From assembly GCA_038259365.1 (NCBI GenBank), contig JBBSOW010000018.1, positions 1 to 42,453 of the forward strand: a stretch of 42,453 nt of DNA. The letters are read 5' to 3'. A model generated the notes under the pieces. That model was given only the letters and a program-made list of their open reading frames with translations, was not told the DNA's origin and made no database searches. Positions 16,862-25,644 of this stretch are shown here, in pieces. The position numbers were made by a program, and so were the translations under genes. Position 1 is the stretch's first letter. Every line of letters begins with the position of its first letter. This DNA comes from JBBSOW01 sp038259365. Its GTDB lineage: Bacteria > Actinomycetota > Actinomycetes > Propionibacteriales > Propionibacteriaceae.

Positions 16862-17353
16862 TCAGCGACGAAGCCCCGGCCCGGGTCCGATGCGGACGGG
16901 GCCACGGGCCCCGCGGACGTCGACCGGCTCACCCTTTTGTTGCGTCACCACCACCTCTTGCTCGACCAGAAGACGCGCCACCTCGCGGGCCACGGGGACG
17001 GCGTCGCGCCAGCGGTCGCCACCCACCACGCGCGCCGCGTCGCTGGGACATATCGTGGTTCCGTCCCGGTGCCGCAACAGGGCGCGGATGACCGCGCCCA
17101 GCCGGTCGCGCAATCCCTCGTCACTGGCCTCCTCCCACCACGGTTCGCCCCGCTCCCCGAGGGCCACTTTCGCGTCCTGGACCAAGAACCGCACGTCGTC
17201 ACCGCGGTTGCGCACCTCCCGGCGCCCGCGCATCAGTTCAGCGACCAACTCGGCGCGTAGGTTGTCCGGGATGGCGATGTCGCTCGCCCGCCAGCGTCGC
17301 CCGTTCACGACGATGTGGCGGCCGTCCGGGGTGCGCTCCGCGTCGTCGCTCAT
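16862..17353 (-). CDS. DUF3253 domain-containing protein
   Basis: 163-residue protein. N-terminal DGRHIVVNGRRWRASD resembles a segment often found with DUF3253. The C-terminal half carries ICPSDAARVVGG...WRDAVPVAREVARLLVEQ, the DUF3253 signature, a small winged-helix-like domain of unknown function. Stand-alone gene, convergent with the nucleoside hydrolase gene; its stop codon lies in a 7-bp inverted repeat (16843-16864). Confidence 0.8.
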   Translation of the reverse strand: MSDDAERTPDGRHIVVNGRRWRASDIAIPDNLRAELVAELMRGRREVRNRGDDVRFLVQDAKVALGERGEPWWEEASDEGLRDRLGAVIRALLRHRDGTTICPSDAARVVGGDRWRDAVPVAREVARLLVEQEVVVTQQKGEPVDVRGARGPVRIGPGPGLRR

Positions 17354-17536
17354 GGGACGAGGGTAAACCGAAACGTCCAGCGCCCCCGTCGGAGGTCTCG
17401 ACGACCGGCCCGTACAGACCCTGGTGACTCCGTGCCGACCCTAACGAGCCGACCCCTAGCGAGCCACGCCACGAATTTCCGTCGCGCGAGCATCCTTTTG
17501 CACCCTGTCGACGTGCTGTCTAGTAGATATGGACAC

Positions 17537-18622
17537 GTGTTGCGCTCATCGACAGGTTCACAGCTCCAACGACTCAACGTCTGGCTGGAGAAGGCCGTAC
17601 TGCGTCGCGGTCCCCTGCCCGAACCCCAGATCCTCATCCAGGCACCGGGCCTCGACATCGAGTTCGGTGACGTGTCCACACCGTTCCACGCGACGGGCGT
17701 CGGTAAGCTCGCCACGGCCACCGTGATCGCCGGGCTGGTCGACGAAGGCCGGATCACCTTCGACACCCCGGTCGGGACGCTGTTACCGGCCACCGACCTC
17801 GCAGGCCTCCCTGCCGCCGCCGGGGTAGACATCGCCCATGACGTCACCGTGGATCACCTGTTGACCCATACCAGTGGCCTGCCGGACTACGTCGAGCCAC
17901 CCGGCAAGGCGCACACCGACTGCTCGATGACGGGCATTGTCTTTGACCCCGACCGGGTCTGGAACCCCTCCGACCTGCTCGAGGAGATTCGCCCTCTACC
18001 GGCGGTTGGGACGCCGGGGAAGCGCTTTCACTACTGCGACACCGGTTACATCCTGCTCGGGCGCATCGTCGAGGAAGCCCTAGGGCAGAGCTTCGCGGCG
18101 TGCCTGCAGTCTCGGATCTTCGATCCCTGCGGGATGGCCAACAGCGGCACTCCCTACGACGCCGCCCTCATCCCCGATGAGCTGTCGGCGCTGGATGTGG
18201 CGCCACTGTGGCTCGGCAAGCACGAGCTCAGCCGGACGCGCTGCCTCAGCGTCGGGTGGGCCGGTGGTGGGATCGTCGCATCGGCAGGAGATCTGGTGCA
18301 GTTCCAGCAGGCGCTACACGCCGGCGACCTCATCGCTGCCGAAACCCTGGACCGGTTAACGCGGATTCGGCACCGTTTCCGTCGCGGCATTCACTACGGC
18401 GCCGGCTGTATGGCGCTGAGGTTCGCCGAGTTCTTTCCCCCGTCGCGCGGCCTTCCCCAACCGACCGGCCACCTGGGCGCTACCGCGACCCACCTGTTCT
18501 ACTACCCCGACCAAGACGCCCACGTCGTCCTGAACTTTCACTCCACCGCGGAGATGCGGCGCAGCCTCGACGCGCACATCCGTATCGCTCGCCTCGTGGC
18601 CCAACTTCAAAAGGCCGCGTGA
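17537..18622 (+). CDS. Serine-hydrolase/beta-lactamase-fold protein lacking the catalytic serine
   Basis: 361 residues of the Beta-lactamase (PF00144) class C/esterase fold: FDTPVGTLLP, TVDHLLTHTSGLPDYV, PGKRFHYCDTGYILLGRIVE and a late GHLGATATHLFYYP. The SxxK tetrad that carries the nucleophile is GVGK here (Gly54-Val-Gly-Lys57, codons GGC GTC GGT AAG), and YxN is Tyr-Cys-Asp near residue 166. The fold is kept but the acylating serine is gone, so it is probably non-catalytic or uses different chemistry. GTG 17537 is chosen; GTG 17513 is possible. The frame upstream to 17315 overlaps DUF3253 on the other strand. Confidence 0.82.
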   Translation: MLRSSTGSQLQRLNVWLEKAVLRRGPLPEPQILIQAPGLDIEFGDVSTPFHATGVGKLATATVIAGLVDEGRITFDTPVGTLLPATDLAGLPAAAGVDIAHDVTVDHLLTHTSGLPDYVEPPGKAHTDCSMTGIVFDPDRVWNPSDLLEEIRPLPAVGTPGKRFHYCDTGYILLGRIVEEALGQSFAACLQSRIFDPCGMANSGTPYDAALIPDELSALDVAPLWLGKHELSRTRCLSVGWAGGGIVASAGDLVQFQQALHAGDLIAAETLDRLTRIRHRFRRGIHYGAGCMALRFAEFFPPSRGLPQPTGHLGATATHLFYYPDQDAHVVLNFHSTAEMRRSLDAHIRIARLVAQLQKAA

Positions 18623-18721
18623 AGTTTGCTGCTGCTGGGTCATGCCCCGCCTGGCGGATGGCGACCCTCGAGAACTCATGACCCGCTTGGGCGGTTGACT
18701 ACAAGCCGGACAATGCGCTGG

Positions 18722-19084
18722 TTACCCCTGGCTCGAGCTTCGGAGGGCGTTGACGTAGCGATAGGCCTCGGCCGCGAGGTCCGTCCACACCTCGAGCGTC
18801 GATGCGAAGTCAGCGTGGCTGGGGAGTTCGAGCCATTCCCGCATCGTCCGCTCCCCCATGACGACGTGAGCGGCGCTGCCCTCGTCGACGAGCTGGACGG
18901 CCCGATCCCTGGGCAGCTTGACGATCAACTCCCCCTCGGTGCCGAGGAACGCGAAGATCTTCCCGCCGACTCGCAGCCCCGGGCTGCGGAACATCGTGCC
19001 GATGGCCACCTCCGGGTCGTCGCCAAAGGCGAGGGCAAGCTCGTCGAGGAGGTCGCGGTTCGGCACGGCACGGGCGTTGGGCAT
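18722..19084 (-). CDS. TfoX/YjbR-like small protein
   Basis: 120-residue protein similar to the TfoX N-terminal/YjbR (MmcQ) fold: GTMFRSPGLRVGGKIFAFL, IVKLPRDRAVQLVDEG, then RTMREWLELP and a C-terminal helix DLAAEAYRYV. These are small domains of unknown function, common as single genes in actinobacteria. ATG 19084 has AGGAGGAGGA four bases upstream, which fixes the start against the longer frame from 19123. Confidence 0.75.
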   Translation of the reverse strand: MPNARAVPNRDLLDELALAFGDDPEVAIGTMFRSPGLRVGGKIFAFLGTEGELIVKLPRDRAVQLVDEGSAAHVVMGERTMREWLELPSHADFASTLEVWTDLAAEAYRYVNALRSSSQG

Positions 19085-19163
19085 AAATCCTCCTCCTTCG
19101 ATCAGGGTAGCCAATGACGACACGGCGAGGGCGGTGGCGTGGAACGCGCCCTAGAGGCGCTGA

Positions 19164-19192
19164 CCCGTGCGCTCACCTGATGAGCGAACGGG
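19164..19192. repeat. 12-bp imperfect inverted repeat between divergent genes
   Basis: CCCGTGCGCTCA-cctga-TGAGCGAACGGG, 11 of 12 positions pairing with a 5-base spacer, between the TfoX-like gene and the response-regulator gene that diverge here. No T-run follows on either strand, so an operator is more likely than a terminator. Confidence 0.5.
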
Positions 19193-19288
19193 GGACTCGA
19201 TTTCAATCCCGATCGGCAGAGCGATGATGGCCCCATACACCAAAAGGCGGGCTAGCAAACCACCCCTCAGGCGGTTAGTGTTGCCGGC

Positions 19289-19987
19289 ATGCTAAGTACC
19301 GACGAACTCGATGATCTGGAGGTGGGGCGGGCGAGCCGACCCATCACCATCGCGTTGGTCGACGATTACGACGTTGTGCTAATGGGCGTCGCCAGGATCC
19401 TCGACGACTATCCCGAGCGTGTCATCATCGCCGAGATCGACGCCAACCAGCCGGTGCAAGCCGACGTGGACATCGTGCTCTACGACTCCTTCGCGCAGGC
19501 GGAATCCGATCACGCCGAGATTGCGGTGCTCGTGGAGAATCCCCACGCCGGCAAGGTGGTCATCTACACCTGGACTTTCCGGCCGGATCTGATCGAGAAC
19601 GCCCAGAAGCGCGGGGTTCGCGGCTACCTGTCCAAGGCCCTCTCAAGCCGCGATCTGGTGGCCGCCCTGGAGCGCATCCACGCCGGCGAGCTGGTTGTCA
19701 GCGACCCTCCGGGCCGGGTCCGCCCCAACCCCGCGCTCGACTGGCCGGGCCAGGGCAAAGGCCTCACCGACCGCGAGTCCGAGGTCCTCGCCCTGATCAC
19801 CCAGGGTTTCGACAACGCCGGCATCGCCGCTCAGACCTACCTTTCGCCCAACACCATCAAGTCCTACATTCGCTCGGTCTACCGGAAGATCAACGTGGCG
19901 AGCCGAACCCAGGCGGTGCTCTGGGGCGTCGACCACGGGTTCTCCCCCGACCACCGCCAGATCGACAATTGGCGCGGCGGCCAGTGA
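19289..19987 (+). CDS. Orphan LuxR/NarL-type response regulator
   Basis: 232 residues. The N-terminal receiver contains ALVDDYDVVLMG (acidic pocket) and the phospho-acceptor in VDIVLYDSFAQ; the conserved Lys is in RGYLSKALSSRDL. The C-terminal LuxR helix-turn-helix reads LTDRESEVLALITQGFDNAGIA...YLSPNTIKSYI. No histidine kinase is nearby. TAGTGT (19276-19281) lies 7 bases before ATG 19289, suggesting a leaderless mRNA. Confidence 0.92.
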   Translation: MLSTDELDDLEVGRASRPITIALVDDYDVVLMGVARILDDYPERVIIAEIDANQPVQADVDIVLYDSFAQAESDHAEIAVLVENPHAGKVVIYTWTFRPDLIENAQKRGVRGYLSKALSSRDLVAALERIHAGELVVSDPPGRVRPNPALDWPGQGKGLTDRESEVLALITQGFDNAGIAAQTYLSPNTIKSYIRSVYRKINVASRTQAVLWGVDHGFSPDHRQIDNWRGGQ

Positions 19988-19996
19988 GGCCGTCGA

Positions 19997-22021
19997 CTAC
20001 AGCCGGGCCGCCAACTCGGTCGCCTGCCTGATTGCCCGCTCGGCGTCGAGTTCGGCCGCGACGTCGGCTCCGCCGATCACGTGGACGGGTTTGCCGAGCG
20101 CCTTCAGCGGTTCGATCAGCTCGCGCACCGAGTCCTGCCCGGTGCACAAAACGACGTTATCGACGGCGAGCACCCGGTCCTCGCTGGTGTCCTTGCCGGT
20201 CTGGATCGAGAGGTGTAGCCCGTCGTCGTCGATCCGGCGGTAGCTGGCGCCCTTGATCATCTGCACGCCCGAGTCCTTCAGCGTCATTCGGTGCACCCAG
20301 CCGGTGGTCTTGCCGAGGCCCTTGCCGAGCGAGCTGGTCTTGCGCTGCAGCAGGTACACCTCGCGCTTGGGTTGCTCGGGGTGTTTCTCCCCCAGCCCGC
20401 CTCGCTCAACTTCTGGATCGACGACCCCCCAGCGGCTCATCCAGTGCGCCAGCGATTCGCCGGACTCGTGCAGCAGGTACTCCGCGACGTCGAAGCCGAC
20501 GCCACCGGCGCCTAGAACGGCCACCGTGGAGCCAACAGGGACCTCATTGCGGATGAGGTCCTGGTAGGAGACCACCGAGGCATGGTCGGCACCGGGAATG
20601 TCGGGAATGCGCGGGATGACGCCGGTGGCCAGCACGACCTCGTCGAACTCGGTCAGATCCTCGACGGCGGCACGCACCCCCAGGTGCAGTTTCACCTCAC
20701 CGAGTTCGAGCTGACGCGAATAGTAGCGGATCGTCTCCGCGAACTCCTCCTTGCCGGGGATGGCCATGGCGAGGCGGAACTGGCCGCCGATCTCGGGTTG
20801 GGCCTCGAACAGCTCGACCCGATGGCCCCGCCCGGCGAGTTCCGTCGCCGCCGCCAGACCGGCCGGGCCGGCCCCGACCACGGCGATCCGCTTGGCGATC
20901 TTGGTCGCGATCTTGATCAACTCGGTCTCGCGGCCCGCGCGGGGGTTGACCAGGCAGCTCGCCCGCTCGTTTCGGAACGTGCGATCGAGACAGGCCTGGT
21001 TGCAGGCGATGCAGGTGTTGATCTCGTCGGCCCGGTCCTCGGCGGCCTTGGCGACGAACTGCGGATCGGCCAGCAGCGGCCGGGCCATGGAGACCAGATC
21101 GGCCTGGCCGGAGGCCAGGATCTCCTCGGCCACCTCGGGGGTGTTGATCCGGTTCGAGGCGGCGACCGGGATCGAAACCTCCGGCCGGATCTTCTGGGTC
21201 ACCCAGGCGAAGGCGGCGCGCGGAACGGAGGTGACGATGGTGGGGATGCGGGCCTCGTGCCAGCCGATCCCGGTGTTGAGGATCGACGCCCCGGCGGCCT
21301 CGATCTTGACGGCCAGCTCGACGGTCTCCTCCCAGCTCTGCGCGTCGTCGACCAGATCGAGCAGGCTCATCCGGTACATCACGATGAAGTCGTGCCCGAC
21401 GGCCTCGCGGATCCGCTCGATGATCGCGACTGGGAAGCGCATCCGGTTGGCGGCGCTCCCGCCCCACCTGTCAGCTCGATCGTTGGTGCGCGCGGTGAGG
21501 AACTGGTTGATCAGGTAGCCCTCGGAGCCCATCACCTCGACGCCGTCGTAACCGGCCCGACGCGCCAGCACGGCGGCATCGGCGAAGTCGTCGATCGACT
21601 TGTCCACCTGCTTGGCCGTCATCGCCCGCGGCGGACCCAGCGGGGTGATCGGCGACTTTATGGCCGAGGCGGCCCGCTTGAACGGATGGTAGGCGTAGCG
21701 CCCGGCGTGCAGGAGTTGCATCGCTATCTTGCCATCGTGGGCGTGCACCGCCTCGGTGACGATGCGGTGCTTGTCGGCCAGCCGCTTGGAGGCCATCAGC
21801 GATCCGTTCGGCAGGAGCCAGCCGTGCCAGTTGGGCGCGTACCCGCCGGTGACCGACAGCGCGACGCCGCCCTGGGCCCGCTCGGCGAAGTAGGCGGCCA
21901 GCTCCGGCAGATGGCGGGCGCGATCCTCCATCCCGGTGTGCATCGAACCCATGATCACCCGGTTGCGCAGCGTCGTGTGCCCCAGCTCCAGCGGTGCGAG
22001 CAGGTGGGGATAGCGACTCAT
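19997..22021 (-). CDS. fadH: NADPH-dependent 2,4-dienoyl-CoA reductase (FadH-like)
   Basis: 674-residue old-yellow-enzyme/iron-sulfur flavoprotein. The N-terminal TIM barrel binds FMN (LRNRVIMGSMHTGMED, MQLLHAGRYA, RTNDRADRWGGS); the 4Fe-4S ligands are in CIACNQACLDR plus a following Cys (about residues 338-360); the FAD-binding GAGPAGLAAATELAGRGH and NAD(P) domains follow. It reduces 2,4-dienoyl-CoA during oxidation of unsaturated fatty acids. Convergent with the response-regulator gene, 9 bases between stops. A related enoate reductase specificity cannot be excluded. Confidence 0.93.
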   Translation of the reverse strand: MSRYPHLLAPLELGHTTLRNRVIMGSMHTGMEDRARHLPELAAYFAERAQGGVALSVTGGYAPNWHGWLLPNGSLMASKRLADKHRIVTEAVHAHDGKIAMQLLHAGRYAYHPFKRAASAIKSPITPLGPPRAMTAKQVDKSIDDFADAAVLARRAGYDGVEVMGSEGYLINQFLTARTNDRADRWGGSAANRMRFPVAIIERIREAVGHDFIVMYRMSLLDLVDDAQSWEETVELAVKIEAAGASILNTGIGWHEARIPTIVTSVPRAAFAWVTQKIRPEVSIPVAASNRINTPEVAEEILASGQADLVSMARPLLADPQFVAKAAEDRADEINTCIACNQACLDRTFRNERASCLVNPRAGRETELIKIATKIAKRIAVVGAGPAGLAAATELAGRGHRVELFEAQPEIGGQFRLAMAIPGKEEFAETIRYYSRQLELGEVKLHLGVRAAVEDLTEFDEVVLATGVIPRIPDIPGADHASVVSYQDLIRNEVPVGSTVAVLGAGGVGFDVAEYLLHESGESLAHWMSRWGVVDPEVERGGLGEKHPEQPKREVYLLQRKTSSLGKGLGKTTGWVHRMTLKDSGVQMIKGASYRRIDDDGLHLSIQTGKDTSEDRVLAVDNVVLCTGQDSVRELIEPLKALGKPVHVIGGADVAAELDAERAIRQATELAARL

Positions 22022-22100
22022 GGGGCGAGCCTATGTAACTCGACGCGGGCGGCCAACTCAGACGCCTTCGCTACCCTTCGTGCCTCGACGTGGCTCTAAT

Positions 22101-22865
22101 ATGGGGCTGGTGTCCGATAGCCCTCCCCCGATGCCGCTGCGAAGCTCGCCGGGATTTCGGGTCGGGATGTCCATCACCGCCGCCGTGGGGATCTACGGCG
22201 TCTCGTTCGAGGCCCTAGCGGTCACCTCCGGCCTGAGCGTCTGGCAGGCCTGCGCGCTGAGCCTGCTCATGTTCACCGGGGGCTCCCAGTTCGCCTTCAT
22301 CGGCGTCATCGCGGGCGGCGGCACCGGGCCCGCCGCGTTGGCGGCGGCCACCCTGCTGGGCCTGCGCAACGGGGTCTACGGGATGCAGCTCAACGTGATG
22401 TTGAGGCCCCGCTCGGTGTTGGCCAAGCTCGGTCACGCCCAGATCACCATCGACGAATCCATGGCCACCGCCAGCGGGCAGCCGAACCCCCGCGAGCAAC
22501 GGATCGGCTTCCGCACCGCCGGGATTGGCATCTTCTTCGCCTGGAACGCGTTCACCCTTCTCGGCGCGCTCGCCGGGGACGCGATCGGCGACCCGAAGGC
22601 CTTCGGCCTCGACGGCGCCGCCGTCGCCGCCTTCCTCGGGTTGCTGTGGCCGCGGCTCAAGGGCCGCGAACCGGTGGCGATCGCCGCGGTGTGCGGACTC
22701 GTCACCGCCCTTGCCGTCCCGTTCGTGGCGCCCGGCATCCCCATCATCATCGCGGCGCTCGTGGCCGCCCTGATCGGTTGGTTCTCCCACGGGCGCAGTG
22801 ATGAGGGGCTCGAGCCCGACCTGGATCCCTACGCGGGGAGCCCCAGCGCGAGCGACAGGGCCTGA
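22101..22865 (+). CDS. AzlC family branched-chain amino acid exporter subunit
   Basis: 254-residue membrane protein of the AzlC family: FRVGMSITAAVGIYGVSF, MFTGGSQFAF and LGLRNGVYGMQLN are typical motifs. With AzlD it exports branched-chain amino acids or analogues. ATG 22101 has no Shine-Dalgarno; TAATAT (22097-22102) would place transcription at 22110, where an in-frame GTG (251 residues) could be a leaderless start. The earlier frame from 22020 overlaps fadH and is not used. Confidence 0.9.
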   Translation: MGLVSDSPPPMPLRSSPGFRVGMSITAAVGIYGVSFEALAVTSGLSVWQACALSLLMFTGGSQFAFIGVIAGGGTGPAALAAATLLGLRNGVYGMQLNVMLRPRSVLAKLGHAQITIDESMATASGQPNPREQRIGFRTAGIGIFFAWNAFTLLGALAGDAIGDPKAFGLDGAAVAAFLGLLWPRLKGREPVAIAAVCGLVTALAVPFVAPGIPIIIAALVAALIGWFSHGRSDEGLEPDLDPYAGSPSASDRA

Positions 22866-22866
22866 C

Positions 22867-23187
22867 GTGGACTCGTGGAACCTGTGGGTCTGGATCCTGG
22901 GGGCGGCCGTGCTGTGTTACGCGCTCAAGCTCGCCGGCTACCTGATTCCTGCCGAGAGGTTGGAAAGCCCCCGCATCATGCGGGTGGCCGGGGCGATCAC
23001 GATCGGTCTCCTGGCCTCGCTGACGGTGGTGAACGCCTTCGCCGACGGCCCCCACCTCAGCGTCGACGCCCGGCTCGCGGCCTTGCTGGCCGGCGGGCTC
23101 GCCCTCGCGCTCAAGGCGCCCTACATCGTCGTGGTGATCCTGGGCGCCGCCGCTGCCGCCGCCGCTCGGCTGCTCGGCGCTGCCTGA
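22867..23187 (+). CDS. AzlD domain-containing protein
   Basis: 106-residue, four-helix membrane protein starting at GTG 22867, one base after the azlC stop. The first helix WILGAAVLCYALKLAGYLIP and ADGPHLSVDARLAALLAG are typical of AzlD, the small partner of AzlC. Ends 12 bases from the convergent ribF stop. Confidence 0.9.
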   Translation: MDSWNLWVWILGAAVLCYALKLAGYLIPAERLESPRIMRVAGAITIGLLASLTVVNAFADGPHLSVDARLAALLAGGLALALKAPYIVVVILGAAAAAAARLLGAA

Positions 23188-23199
23188 TTCAGCGGCGGC

Positions 23200-24105
23200 T
23201 CAAGCCGGCCGAGCCAGGAGGATCTCACGGCACCGGGCTACGTCGTGGTGCATCTGCTCGATCAGATCCTCCCGCCCGGTGTACCTGACTTGGCCGCGGA
23301 TGTGCTCGACGAAATCGATGGCCACCTCGACCCCGTACAGCTCCAGGTCGGTGCGATCCAGGACGTAGGCCTCGACGGTGCGGGCCACGCCGTCGAAGGT
23401 CGGATTGGTGCCCACCGAGATGGCGGCCGGCCACGCGGGCGCGTCGTCGTGATCGAGACGGGTGAGCCAGCCGGCGTAGACCCCGTCGGCGGGAATCGCC
23501 CATCCCGTCACTGCGGGGAGGTTGGCGGTCGGGAAGCCCAACTCGCGGCCCCGCTGCGCTCCTTGGACCACGACGCCGCTGACGCGAAACGGTCGGCCCA
23601 GCATGACGGCCGCCTCGGCGGCCTGCCCGGCGGCGAGCGCGTTGCGGACCCGGGTAGAGGACGCCGGCCGGGTGCCCTCGGGGCAGTACAGCTCTAGGCC
23701 TCGCACCTCGAACTCCCCCGCGCCGAGCTCGCGCAGGGTCTCGAGATTGCCGGCGGCGGACTTGCCGAAACAGAAGTTCTCCCCCACCATGACGACGGCG
23801 GGCTCCAGCGGCAGGAGCACCCGATCGACGAACTCGGCGGGGCTCCACTCGGCGACCTCGCGGGTGAACGGCAACACCTCGACGCGGTCGGCGCCCGCCT
23901 GGCTGAGCAGCGCCATGCGCCGCCGCAGGTCGGTGAGCATGGGCGGATTCGCCTCGGGCCGCAGGACCGCCATGGGGTGCGGCCAAAACGTGACGACGAC
24001 GACCTCGGCGCCCTCGGGGGCCTGCTCGCGGGCCGCGCGCAGGAGCGCCTGATGGCCACTGTGCACACCGTCGAAGTTGCCGATGACTACCGCCGTCGGG
24101 CTCAT
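23200..24105 (-). CDS. ribF: Bifunctional riboflavin kinase / FAD synthetase
   Basis: 301 residues. N-terminal FMN adenylyltransferase domain with VIGNFDGVHSGHQALL and SSTRVRNALAAGQ; C-terminal riboflavin kinase with RELGFPTANLP, DGVYAGWL and SVGTNPTF. Makes FMN and FAD. ATG 24105 overlaps the truB stop as ATGA, with GAGGAG 4 bases upstream; the longer frame to 24228 lies within truB. Last gene of the infB-rbfA-truB-ribF unit. Confidence 0.97.
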   Translation of the reverse strand: MSPTAVVIGNFDGVHSGHQALLRAAREQAPEGAEVVVVTFWPHPMAVLRPEANPPMLTDLRRRMALLSQAGADRVEVLPFTREVAEWSPAEFVDRVLLPLEPAVVMVGENFCFGKSAAGNLETLRELGAGEFEVRGLELYCPEGTRPASSTRVRNALAAGQAAEAAVMLGRPFRVSGVVVQGAQRGRELGFPTANLPAVTGWAIPADGVYAGWLTRLDHDDAPAWPAAISVGTNPTFDGVARTVEAYVLDRTDLELYGVEVAIDFVEHIRGQVRYTGREDLIEQMHHDVARCREILLARPA

Positions 24106-25058
24106 GCGCGCTCCTCGTTTCCCACGAATACAGCCTCCGCGACGGCATCGTCGCCCTGCTGGGCGTAGAGCGCCAAAAAACGACCGTCTCGATCCATCAT
24201 GGCGGCCGGGGAGGCTGGCAGCTCGCATTGGCGTAGCCGACGGCCAAAGCCCACGTCGGTGGCCTGCTCGGCGCTCAGCGCCACGGTGGCGAAGTTGGCG
24301 GCGGCGACGTCGTCGATGCTGACCAGCCGCACGGTCTCGACGGCGCCCTCGCTAGCCGTCGTGTCGAGCACCTCGGCCTGCTCGATCCCGAAGTTTCCCA
24401 CCCGCGTCCGCCGCAGCGCGGTCAGGTGTCCGGCGGTGCCCAGCGCGGCGCCGAGATCGCGGGCCAGGGCGCGGATGTAGGTGCCCGAGGAGCAGCGCAC
24501 CCGAGCCTGCAGATCGAGGACCGGGACGCCGTGGATCTCGCCGCTTCGGAAATCGGAGACGGTGAACTCGTGCACGGTGACCCGCCGAGCGTCAAGCTCG
24601 ACCTCTTCGCCCGCCCGGACCCGTGCGTAGGAACGCAAGCCGTCGACCTTGATGGCCGAGACCGCCGACGGCACCTGGGAGATCTCCCCGACGAACGCGC
24701 GAACGGCCGCGCGGACATCGTCTTCGGTGATCCCGGCCGCGCCCGGAGTGTCGACGGTCTCGCCCTCGGCGTCGTCGGTCACCGTGGCGACGCCCAGCCG
24801 GATCGTCGCGGTGTAGTCCTTCTCGGTGAGCATGAGGTAGCCCAACAGGCGCGTGGCCCGGCCCACCCCGGCGACGAGCACTCCCGTCGCCATGGGATCG
24901 AGAGTCCCGGCGTGCCCGATCTTGCGAACGCCGAGGATGCGACGCAACCGGCCGACCACCTGGTGCGAGGTCCAGCCCGGCGGCTTGTCGACGACGACGA
25001 TCCCCGTCGGAGGCTGAGCGGTCCTGCCCTGTGCCGGAGTCGCCTTCTCTAGGCTCAT
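24102..25058 (-). CDS. truB: tRNA pseudouridine(55) synthase
   Basis: 318-residue TruB, which makes pseudouridine 55 in the T-loop of tRNA. VVDKPPGWTSHQVV and the catalytic GHAGTLDPMATG (Asp54) are present, and RCSSGTYIRALARDLG lies in the C-terminal half. ATG 25058 overlaps the rbfA stop as ATGA; the ribF start overlaps its own stop in the same way. Confidence 0.97.
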   Translation of the reverse strand: MSLEKATPAQGRTAQPPTGIVVVDKPPGWTSHQVVGRLRRILGVRKIGHAGTLDPMATGVLVAGVGRATRLLGYLMLTEKDYTATIRLGVATVTDDAEGETVDTPGAAGITEDDVRAAVRAFVGEISQVPSAVSAIKVDGLRSYARVRAGEEVELDARRVTVHEFTVSDFRSGEIHGVPVLDLQARVRCSSGTYIRALARDLGAALGTAGHLTALRRTRVGNFGIEQAEVLDTTASEGAVETVRLVSIDDVAAANFATVALSAEQATDVGFGRRLRQCELPASPAAMMDRDGRFLALYAQQGDDAVAEAVFVGNEERA

Positions 25059-25537
25059 TGAACGGTGTCGTCCTCCCCGCGCGCGGCCAGCTGGTCCACC
25101 GGATCCGCGGGCTGGCCCTCGTCGTGGGGCTTGCGGTAGGGGTCGGTCTCCCCCGCGTACTGCCCCTGCGCGGCCTGCGCGGCGAGCTCGGCGTCACGCT
25201 CCTTGGCCTTGTTCAACAGTTCCTCGAACTCGCGCGAGGTCTGCGGAATCAGGTCCGGCACGAAGGTGAGGGTGGGGGCGTAACGCAACGCGAGCCGCTT
25301 GCCGACCGTCGAGCGCAACAGTCCCGTGGCCGACTTCAACGCCGCCTCGGTGCCGGCGAGATCGTTGTCGTCGCCGAGCACGGTGTAGAAGATCTTCGCA
25401 TCGCGGCTGTCTCCGGTGAGCGAGACGTCGGTGACGGTGATGAAACCGAGCCGCGGGTCCTTGATCCGCCGCTCCAACATCTCCGCGACGACGACCTTGA
25501 TCCGGTCCTCCAGCTGATGCACCCGTGGGCTAGCCAT
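25055..25537 (-). CDS. rbfA: 30S ribosome-binding factor A
   Basis: 160-residue KH-fold ribosome maturation factor: RVHQLEDRIKVVVAEMLE, IKDPRLGFITVTDVSLT, LRYAPTLTFVPD. A charged, disordered C-terminal tail of about 45 residues follows. ATG 25537 is preceded by AAGGAGACGAAG; the longer frame overlaps infB and is rejected. 107 bases after the infB stop. Confidence 0.96.
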   Translation of the reverse strand: MASPRVHQLEDRIKVVVAEMLERRIKDPRLGFITVTDVSLTGDSRDAKIFYTVLGDDNDLAGTEAALKSATGLLRSTVGKRLALRYAPTLTFVPDLIPQTSREFEELLNKAKERDAELAAQAAQGQYAGETDPYRKPHDEGQPADPVDQLAARGEDDTVQ

Positions 25538-25644
25538 CTTCGTCTCCTTGTCCTCGTGACCGGATCGAGAAGTGCCGACCCGGGTAGACCGACGACCGGG
25601 ACCGGCACGAGGCTGAACCCCACACCGATCCCGGCCGTTGCTTC

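Noticed and set aside
16843..16864. Inverted repeat TGACCGG-N8-CCGGTCA between convergent genes, considered as a terminator
   Set aside because: Only 7 bp, no T-run on either strand, and it contains the DUF3253 stop codon.
18637..18684. 8-bp inverted repeat GGGTCATG...CATGACCC after the serine-hydrolase-like gene
   Set aside because: The loop is 32 bases and no T-run follows; too weak for a terminator call.
20582..22099. 505-codon plus-strand open frame
   Set aside because: Antisense of fadH, no start signal and no motif.
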